A DNA stretch of 18,915 bases from an uncultured Clostridia bacterium (GTDB lineage: Bacteria > Bacillota > Clostridia > Christensenellales > Pumilibacteraceae). This document shows, one piece after another, positions 13,613-18,915 of the stretch. Each line of letters begins with the position of its first letter. Position 1 is the first letter of the stretch. Location: assembly GCA_947588325.1 (NCBI GenBank), contig CANPYH010000013.1, positions 1 through 18,915 on the forward strand, read 5' to 3'. The position numbers and the translations under genes are program-made. The notes beneath the pieces were generated by a model that had not been told where the DNA came from, made no database searches, and saw only the letters and a program-made list of their open reading frames with translations.

Positions 13613-13678
13613 GTTATTATGCGGGTTGTATCCGCGTTATTATGCGGGATATATTTGCGGTTATACTTGCGGATAACG
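13613..13678. repeat. Short imperfect tandem repeat, ~23-bp unit x 2.7
   Basis: Units start at 13613, 13636 and 13660. The first two begin GTTATTATGCGGG and the third, shorter unit begins GTTATACTTGCGG. It lies between the convergent oxidoreductase and histidine kinase genes. Confidence 0.6.
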
Positions 13679-13702
13679 GCGCGAGCGTCGGAGCACACTC
13701 GG

Positions 13703-14812
13703 TTATTTTTTCTTGGGTTTCTTTTTTTCGACGGGGCTTGGCTGTTCTTCCTCGGGCAGGAAAACGGTGAAGGTCGAGCCCTTTCCGACTTCGCTCTCTG
13801 CCGTGATATCCCCGCCGACTATGCGGATAATCCGCTGTACAATCGCAAGCCCCAGCCCGTTACCCGTGACGGAACGCGAGGGGTCGTGCTGGTAGAACTT
13901 ATCGAACATGCGGGCGATCGTCTCTTCGTCCATGCCGATACCCGTGTCGCTTATGCTGACGGATATGCCGTTCTCCTTTTTGGCTATGGCTATCTCCACG
14001 CTTCCGCGCTCGGGGGTGAACTTAACGGCGTTGCTTATGAGGTTTATCCACAGCTGTTGCATAAGCTCTTCGTTGCCGCAATACACGGCGTTATCCCCCG
14101 AAAGCGAGAGGTCTATATTCTTTCCGTCCATCTCCGACTGGAACATGAGCGCGCATTTGCGGAGTTGTTCGTCCAGGCTATACGGTTTTTTCTCATAGAC
14201 TGCTTCGTGGTTGTCGAGCTTGGACAGGGAGAGTATGTTCTTGGAGAGCAGGGTGAGCCGCTCGGACTCGGATATTATTATTTCGATATACTCCTCTTTT
14301 TCCTTGTCGGATATGTTGGGGTTTTTAAGCAGTTTCGCGAACCCGCATATCGAGGCGATAGGGGTTTTGAGTTCGTGCGAAAAGTCGGAGATGAAGTCGG
14401 TTTTAAGCGTTTCGATGGATTTAAGCGAAGCGACCATGGCGTTGAAGGAGGTGTTGAGCGCGTACATATAGTCCGTCTCGTTGGCGGGCAGGGTGACGCC
14501 GAAGTCGCCCTTTGCCACATTGTTCATGGCGTCCTGGAATTGGTTAAGCCCCTTGAAAGAGCGGTCGTACAGCCCGACGGCGAGTACGCCGACAAGCACC
14601 GCGCTGACAAGAGTGACTATGAGAACTATAAGAATAGGGTTGACGGCGGAGTGTTCGTTATCCCCGAATACGCCGCAATAGTACAATATAGTCATAACGC
14701 CGATCGCGACGGCTATCATGACGACGATAAGCAGCATGACGTAGGATATTATCCTGAACGTAATGGTATGGAACTGCCCCGCAAGCCGCTTGCCCTTTTT
14801 ATTCTTGCCCAT
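13703..14812 (-). CDS. Sensor histidine kinase (HAMP, short outer loop)
   Basis: Membrane sensor kinase, partner of the response regulator that precedes it. In 369 residues it has TM1 at about 20-46, an outer loop of only ~14 residues (GVFGDNEHSAVNP), TM2 at about 59-81, a HAMP segment (~82-133), the phospho-acceptor box FSHELKTP with His146, the N box NLISNAVKF, the G1 box DTGIGM, the F box FDKFYQ and the G2 box GNGLGLAI, ending in a Lys-rich tail. The tiny outer loop means the signal is probably sensed in or at the membrane, as in envelope-stress kinases; this is inference. ATG 14812 was chosen because AGGAAGG precedes it by six bases; a TTG ten codons upstream is less likely. It overlaps the regulator gene by 14 bases. 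Confidence 0.93.
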   Translation of the reverse strand: MGKNKKGKRLAGQFHTITFRIISYVMLLIVVMIAVAIGVMTILYYCGVFGDNEHSAVNPILIVLIVTLVSAVLVGVLAVGLYDRSFKGLNQFQDAMNNVAKGDFGVTLPANETDYMYALNTSFNAMVASLKSIETLKTDFISDFSHELKTPIASICGFAKLLKNPNISDKEKEEYIEIIISESERLTLLSKNILSLSKLDNHEAVYEKKPYSLDEQLRKCALMFQSEMDGKNIDLSLSGDNAVYCGNEELMQQLWINLISNAVKFTPERGSVEIAIAKKENGISVSISDTGIGMDEETIARMFDKFYQHDPSRSVTGNGLGLAIVQRIIRIVGGDITAESEVGKGSTFTVFLPEEEQPSPVEKKKPKKK

Positions 14813-15485
14813 CGTCCGCCTTCCTGACCGCTTTGAAGCCAATGCCTCGCACAGTCACTATCTCGAAGTCCTTGTTATTCTCGAAGCGGTTGCGCAGTCG
14901 GTTAATATGCACGTTAAGCGTGTTGTCCGATTCGTTCTCGGGTCCCCATATCTCGTCGAGCAGCTGGTATTTGGTGAATATCTGACCGGGGTAGGAGAGC
15001 AGCTTAAACAGGAGATAGAACTCCTTTTTGGGCAGTACCTCGCTCGTATCCCCGCAGTCCACCGTGAGACTGTCATAGTGAAGTACGGTGGAGCCTATTT
15101 GCAGCTTGCGCTCGGAAGCTATTTTGGAGCGTCGGAGCAGGGCTTTGATTCGGAGCAGCATTTCCTCCTCGTCCACGGGCTTAGTCATATAGTCGTCTAT
15201 GCCGACGAGGAAGCCCGCACGTTTGTCCGCCATCTCCGTTTTGGCGGTTATCATGAGTATGGGCAGCTCGCTCCCGCCCTGACGGAGTATCTCTGTCAGC
15301 TCGTAACCGTTCATAACGGGCATCATGATATCGAGTATCATGAGGTCGATATGCTCCCCGCTCAATAGGTCGAGAGCCTCCGCGCCGTTGTTCGCCGTAA
15401 AGGTGGTGTAGCCGTTGGCTTTGAGTATGGTGCAATAGAGCTTTTGCAGGTTTGTGTTATCTTCGACAACAAGTATCTTGAACAT
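14799..15485 (-). CDS. OmpR/PhoB-family response regulator
   Basis: DNA-binding response regulator of 228 residues. The receiver domain (1-~118) has the acidic pair VVEDN (E8-D9), the phosphorylated Asp52 in LDIMMP, Thr80 and Lys102 (TKPVD). The winged-helix domain (~130-222) shows LPKKEFYLLFKLL, YQLLDEIWG, the recognition-helix stretch NTLNVHINRLRNRF and TVRGIGFKA. It overlaps the histidine kinase gene by 14 bases, so the two are coupled. Target genes cannot be read from the sequence; clc is immediately upstream, but a terminator and a new promoter lie between. The promoter sits six bases from the ATG, predicting a leaderless mRNA. Confidence 0.95.
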   Translation of the reverse strand: MFKILVVEDNTNLQKLYCTILKANGYTTFTANNGAEALDLLSGEHIDLMILDIMMPVMNGYELTEILRQGGSELPILMITAKTEMADKRAGFLVGIDDYMTKPVDEEEMLLRIKALLRRSKIASERKLQIGSTVLHYDSLTVDCGDTSEVLPKKEFYLLFKLLSYPGQIFTKYQLLDEIWGPENESDNTLNVHINRLRNRFENNKDFEIVTVRGIGFKAVRKADDGQE

Positions 15486-15491
15486 ACTCCA

Positions 15492-15520
15492 ATGATAACA
15501 CAGCGCGCCAGTTTTGTAAA
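15492..15520 (-). promoter_or_regulatory. Promoter of the two-component genes, predicting a leaderless mRNA
   Basis: On the - strand, TTTACA (15520-15515), a 17-base spacer and TATCAT (15497-15492) with a TGT extended -10. Six bases then precede the ATG at 15485. The GGAG near the ATG is only one base from it and would lie upstream of the expected transcript start. Confidence 0.65.
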
Positions 15521-15563
15521 GCCCTACGGGAAATTTCTGCGTAAAAGAAAGGGTCGCCTTGAC

Positions 15564-15609
15564 AAAAAAATATGCACCCCAGAAACTGTCTGACTTTTGG
15601 GGTGCATAT
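15564..15609 (-). terminator. Strong terminator of clc
   Basis: On the - strand, the perfect 11-bp stem ATATGCACCCC (15609-15599) / GGGGTGCATAT (15580-15570) is followed by seven T overlapping the stem end. Confidence 0.9.
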
Positions 15610-15631
15610 CAATAGCCGTTATTATTCGTAG

Positions 15632-17320
15632 CTATTCGCCTTCGGGCGGGGAGTCTCGGTTTGTACTATCCTCGCCGAACATCTCGGCAAGTTCCGCTTC
15701 GCAAGCCGCGCGGTCGTTGGTCTCCGCCTCGACGGTAACGCTGTCCCCGCTCATAATGACGGTATCGCCGCTCGGAACGATAATCTCGCCGCCGCGGGAT
15801 ATGTCAATGATAACGGTGTGCCAGGGGAGCAGGAGATCGTAGACTTCCTTGCCCGCCGCGGGGCTGTCGGGGAGAACGGGGATGGTAAACCTTTCCTTTT
15901 TGCCCCCGACCGCAACGCCGTCCGTCTCGATAAACCCTTCGAGAAGTACGTCGTAAATAGCCTTGGTGCCGAACACTTTGCCTATGACGTAGCCCAGCGC
16001 GACCCCTACCATGGTGGGGAGGAGCATGGTTATCCTGAAACTGCCCGTGAGTTCGAACACCATGACGATTGACGTCAGCGGAGCCTTAACTACCGTCGTA
16101 AAGAAGGTCGCCATACAAATCATGACGATAATATCCGAATAGGCGGCGGGCATATTGCACTGCTGTGCTATGAAGCTGACTATGCCGCCCAGGCACGCGC
16201 CCGTGGCAAGCATGGGTATAAACACTCCGCAGGGCACTCCGCAACCCATATTGGTGACGGAGGCGACGAACTTCAATATGCAAACGACTATGAGCGCAAC
16301 TATGACGGGAGAGGCAAAGCGCAGCGATACTCCGAAGTCGGCGTCGCCGCCGTGAGTGCCGAGCGCCTCGATAACGTTGTGACCGCCGCCCATGGCGTAG
16401 ACGGAGATAAGTCCGAAAGCGCCCGCGAGCAGGAAGGGAATGAGGAACTTGCCCGTCCCCTTGAAAAAGGTTATTTTGCCGAACAGCTTACGCAGCCCGA
16501 GTACGGCGTAATAGAACCCGACGCCGAGCAGACCGGTGACTATTGCCGCGATAACGACTATGCCTATTACCAGCCACATACTCGAGAAGTCTTTTATTGT
16601 CGTGAGGTCGAAGGCGGAGAAGGTCGCCGTGATTTGGAAGGAGGGATCGGCAAGCCCGAAGAGCGCCCAGATCCCGTTACGCGTGAGCAGACCCGAGACG
16701 ACGGAGAAAAACGCCGTGAAGAATATCTCGGGAGTGAACTTCTTGTGAGCCTCTTCGAAGGCGAAGAGGAAGCCGGTGAGAGGGGCGTTGAAGGCGCAGG
16801 CAAGTCCCGCCGACGCTCCGCCTGTGATGAGGTAACGCGTCTTTCTCGCGTCACGTTTAAGTATCGAACCGACGCCGTTACCCGCCGCACCGCCGATAAG
16901 CATGCTCGGACCCTCGCTGCCCGCGCTCATGCCGAGGAATATTGCGGCGAGAGAGAGCGCGAAGGAGGAACACATTATGCGGAACCACTTAAGCACTATT
17001 GCTCCGCGAATAGCCCCTTCCACCTGCGGAATGCCGCTTCCGCGAGCGAGGGGGATAAATTTAAGCACGGTGCCGACGACTATTGCGCCCGCGCCGAGTG
17101 CGAGGAGCAAGAGGGGGATAAACCAAGGGTTGGCGAAAACAGCCGTATACCATTTTTGAGACAATTCTTCGCCGTAGTGCGCACAGACGTTATAGAGCGC
17201 GACGACGCTACCCGAAAATATGCCCGTAATAATCGCGAGCAATATCAGTTGCAATTCGTTGCGTACCAACTGTTTGCGCCACTGCTTGTTTTTCGTGCGC
17301 TTGTCCAAGGTCTCTGCCAT
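15632..17320 (-). CDS. clcA: CLC-family chloride channel/transporter with C-terminal RCK_C-like domain
   Basis: Membrane protein of 562 residues that moves chloride, probably in exchange for protons. The selectivity motifs are in order: GSGIP (94-98), GSEGPS (134-139; usual form GREGP) with gating Glu136, GVFIP (365-369) and a Tyr at 456 near the central-tyrosine position. Glu189-Glu190 match the proton-pathway glutamate of ClC antiporters, favouring an antiporter over a channel. It lacks the features I would expect of a fluoride-type CLC. Residues ~476-550 form a soluble domain like the TrkA/RCK C-terminal regulatory domain (PVLPDSPAAGKEVYDL, IVPSGDTVIMSGDSV), seen in many Gram-positive CLCs and thought to bind a ligand. 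Its promoter is divergent from that of glf. Confidence 0.93.
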   Translation of the reverse strand: MAETLDKRTKNKQWRKQLVRNELQLILLAIITGIFSGSVVALYNVCAHYGEELSQKWYTAVFANPWFIPLLLLALGAGAIVVGTVLKFIPLARGSGIPQVEGAIRGAIVLKWFRIMCSSFALSLAAIFLGMSAGSEGPSMLIGGAAGNGVGSILKRDARKTRYLITGGASAGLACAFNAPLTGFLFAFEEAHKKFTPEIFFTAFFSVVSGLLTRNGIWALFGLADPSFQITATFSAFDLTTIKDFSSMWLVIGIVVIAAIVTGLLGVGFYYAVLGLRKLFGKITFFKGTGKFLIPFLLAGAFGLISVYAMGGGHNVIEALGTHGGDADFGVSLRFASPVIVALIVVCILKFVASVTNMGCGVPCGVFIPMLATGACLGGIVSFIAQQCNMPAAYSDIIVMICMATFFTTVVKAPLTSIVMVFELTGSFRITMLLPTMVGVALGYVIGKVFGTKAIYDVLLEGFIETDGVAVGGKKERFTIPVLPDSPAAGKEVYDLLLPWHTVIIDISRGGEIIVPSGDTVIMSGDSVTVEAETNDRAACEAELAEMFGEDSTNRDSPPEGE

Positions 17321-17330
17321 TTATATTCGG

Positions 17331-17359
17331 ATTATACTACTTTTGCTTGCTTTTGTAAA
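17331..17359 (-). promoter_or_regulatory. Promoter of clc, predicting a near-leaderless mRNA
   Basis: On the - strand, TTTACA (17359-17354), a 17-base spacer and a perfect TATAAT (17336-17331). Ten bases lie between the -10 and the ATG, with no Shine-Dalgarno site, so the leader would be only a few bases. Confidence 0.7.
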
Positions 17360-17375
17360 CAATTTCCACTATAAT
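17347..17375 (+). promoter_or_regulatory. Probable promoter of glf
   Basis: TTGCTT (17347-17352), a 17-base spacer and TATAAT (17370-17375). It overlaps the -35 region of the divergent clc promoter, so the two may compete for RNA polymerase. The leader is ~70 bases and ends in GGAGGAAGG (17437-17445). Confidence 0.55.
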
Positions 17376-17452
17376 AATACTCGACAGGCGCGGTAAGCCG
17401 AGCCCGTTACGGCGGGATAACGGACGTTTTAACCGCGGAGGAAGGTGGCGAC

Positions 17453-18559
17453 ATGGCAAAATATGATTATTTAATAGTAGGCGCGGGGCTTTTCGGCTCG
17501 GTATTCGCGCACGAAGCGGTTAAGCGGGGCAAGAAGTGCCTGGTAATAGACAAGCGGGATCACACCGCGGGCAATATCTACACCGAGAAAATCGAGGGTA
17601 TCAACGTACATAAATACGGCGCGCACATCTTCCACACTTCGGACAAGAAGATCTGGGAGTACGTCAACGGGCTTGCGGAGTTTAATAACTACATAAACTG
17701 CCCCGTCGCAAAGTATAAGGACGAGCTGTATAACATGCCCTTCAACATGAACACATTCTCCAAAATGTGGGGGGTAACCACGCCCGCCGAGGCGCAAGCC
17801 ATGATCGAGAAACAGCGTAAAGAGGCGGGCATAACCGAGCCCAAGAACCTCGAGGAGCAGGCTCTCTCCCTCGTCGGCAGGGACATATACGAGAAACTGG
17901 TCAAGGGTTACACCGAGAAGCAGTGGGGCAGACGCGCGACCGAACTCCCCGCCTTCATAATAAAGCGGCTCCCCGTGCGGTTTATGTACGATAACAACTA
18001 CTTCAACGACCGCTATCAGGGCATACCGATCGGCGGCTATACGCAGATTTGCGACAAACTTCTCGTCGGCTCCGAAGTCAGATTGAACACGGATTACTTT
18101 GCGAATAAGGCGGAGCTTGACGCTGCCGCGGATAAGATAATCTTCACGGGCATGATAGACCAATACTATGGGTATATATACGGCGAACTCGAATACCGCA
18201 GTCTCCGTTTCGAAACCGAGACGCTGGACGAGGATAACCACCAAGGCAACGCCGTCGTCAACTACACCGAGTACGAGGTGCCCTACACCCGCATAATCGA
18301 GCATAAGCACTTCGAGTATGTCAAGGGGGGCAAGACGGTCATAACCCGCGAATATCCCGCCAAGTGGAAGAGGGGCGACGAGCCTTATTACGCCGTAAAC
18401 GACGATAAAAATAACGCCCTCTATGCGAAATACAAGGCGCTGGCGGATAAGGAGAATAAAGTCGTGTTCGGCGGGAGACTCGGCATGTATAAGTACTTCG
18501 ATATGGACGATACCATCGCCGCCGCTCTCGACCTTGCGGAGAATATGCTCGGCAAGTAA
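17453..18559 (+). CDS. glf: UDP-galactopyranose mutase
   Basis: Flavoenzyme that interconverts UDP-galactopyranose and UDP-galactofuranose, the donor for galactofuranose in surface polysaccharides; cytoplasmic. The 368 residues show the FAD fold VGAGLFGSVFA (9-19), the HKYGAHIFHT segment, the substrate-binding FNMNTF and GYTEKQWG, RLPVRFMYDNNYF, QGIPIGGYT and the C-terminal FGGRLGMYKYFDMD with the conserved active-site arginine. Length is typical for bacterial Glf. The start follows GGAGGAAGG by seven bases. No galactofuranosyltransferase or polysaccharide cluster is next to it, so the product is likely used by genes elsewhere. Confidence 0.97.
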   Translation: MAKYDYLIVGAGLFGSVFAHEAVKRGKKCLVIDKRDHTAGNIYTEKIEGINVHKYGAHIFHTSDKKIWEYVNGLAEFNNYINCPVAKYKDELYNMPFNMNTFSKMWGVTTPAEAQAMIEKQRKEAGITEPKNLEEQALSLVGRDIYEKLVKGYTEKQWGRRATELPAFIIKRLPVRFMYDNNYFNDRYQGIPIGGYTQICDKLLVGSEVRLNTDYFANKAELDAAADKIIFTGMIDQYYGYIYGELEYRSLRFETETLDEDNHQGNAVVNYTEYEVPYTRIIEHKHFEYVKGGKTVITREYPAKWKRGDEPYYAVNDDKNNALYAKYKALADKENKVVFGGRLGMYKYFDMDDTIAAALDLAENMLGK

Positions 18560-18731
18560 ATCGTTTTGCGCCGATAACGTTTTGGCGCGACAGGGTAAGA
18601 CGCGTTGGACTTAAGTTTGTAACATAGGCGGCGCGTTGAGTAATATGGTGTTGTTTGAGGTAGTACCCGCTGCCGCTCACCGCATATAATGGGAAGAGGG
18701 GCGAAGGTTTTTGCGAAGTACCGCCAAATAA

Positions 18732-18760
18732 TTGACATTTACGGGCAAATAAAGTACAAT
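18732..18760 (+). promoter_or_regulatory. Consensus promoter of tRNA-Pro
   Basis: A perfect TTGACA (18732-18737), a 17-base spacer and TACAAT (18755-18760). The tRNA begins 13 bases downstream. Confidence 0.88.
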
Positions 18761-18772
18761 GATGTCTGTCAT

Positions 18773-18849
<77 letters not shown>

Positions 18850-18860
18850 TTTGACCCCAA

Positions 18861-18893
18861 AGGGCAGTAAATTCACGAGATTTGCTGCCTTTT
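18861..18893 (+). terminator. Terminator of tRNA-Pro
   Basis: The 10-bp stem GGCAGTAAAT (18863-18872) / ATTTGCTGCC (18880-18889) has one wobble pair and is followed by TTTT. Confidence 0.8.
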
Positions 18894-18915
18894 GTCGTAT
18901 TTTCACCCCATTTTT

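Noticed and set aside
14813..14842. TTG start for the histidine kinase ten codons upstream
   Set aside because: A rare start codon deep inside the regulator gene; ATG 14812 has AGGAAGG at good spacing and a normal short overlap.
18564..18595. Hairpin GCGCC/GGCGC after glf as a terminator
   Set aside because: The stem is short with no T run on either side; I cannot support it as an intrinsic terminator.
18600..18720. Possible T-box or other leader RNA (GAGGTAGTACCCGC resembles the T-box consensus)
   Set aside because: The match to the T-box core is poor, there is no specifier stem or terminator/antiterminator pair, and only a tRNA gene with its own promoter lies downstream.

Overview
The window looks like a chromosomal segment of a Gram-positive-type anaerobe, most likely a gut Clostridia relative (Bacillota). 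This rests on the gene families, strong Shine-Dalgarno sites, TTGACA/TATAAT promoters and the PdxST route to vitamin B6; I cannot name a genus. TGA is used as a stop codon. There is no sign of phage, a plasmid, CRISPR or a transposase.

Left part (1-5144, + strand): the 3' part of glmM, overlapping uppP, then ddl. All three serve cell-wall precursor synthesis or carrier recycling. They are followed by an NADP-type isocitrate dehydrogenase with its own promoter, and a PHP-family metallo-phosphoesterase whose promoter sits so close to the ATG that the mRNA should be leaderless.

Middle part (5388-9344, - strand): six tandem paralogues. Each begins with a four-cysteine zinc ribbon (C3, C6, C17, C20), continues with a polar linker and ends in a hydrophobic membrane domain. 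Several carry near-identical promoters and similar terminators, so the array grew by duplication of gene plus control region. One gene has a run of ten C in its linker. Two intergenic spaces here (5892-6584 and 9345-10210) hold a repeat island: two full copies and one half copy of a ~200-bp element with inverted ends (repeat A), plus two copies of an unrelated ~130-bp repeat (repeat B). Repeat A ends carry hairpins whose stem sequences differ from end to end while pairing is kept, and the interior is inverted relative to the arms between the two full copies. This island and the paralogue array are the least ordinary parts of the window.

Right part (10211-18849): pdxS-pdxT (- strand); a divergent FAD-dependent phytoene-desaturase-like oxidoreductase (+); an OmpR-type response regulator and histidine kinase that overlap (-); a CLC-type chloride transporter with a C-terminal RCK_C-like domain (-); UDP-galactopyranose mutase (+), divergent from clc; and a tRNA-Pro(CGG) with consensus promoter and terminator. 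The response regulator and clc also have promoters that predict leaderless or nearly leaderless transcripts.

Cell-envelope work recurs (glmM, uppP, ddl, glf and a kinase with a very short outer loop), but there is no single large operon. Most transcription units have one or two genes and recognisable promoters or terminators.
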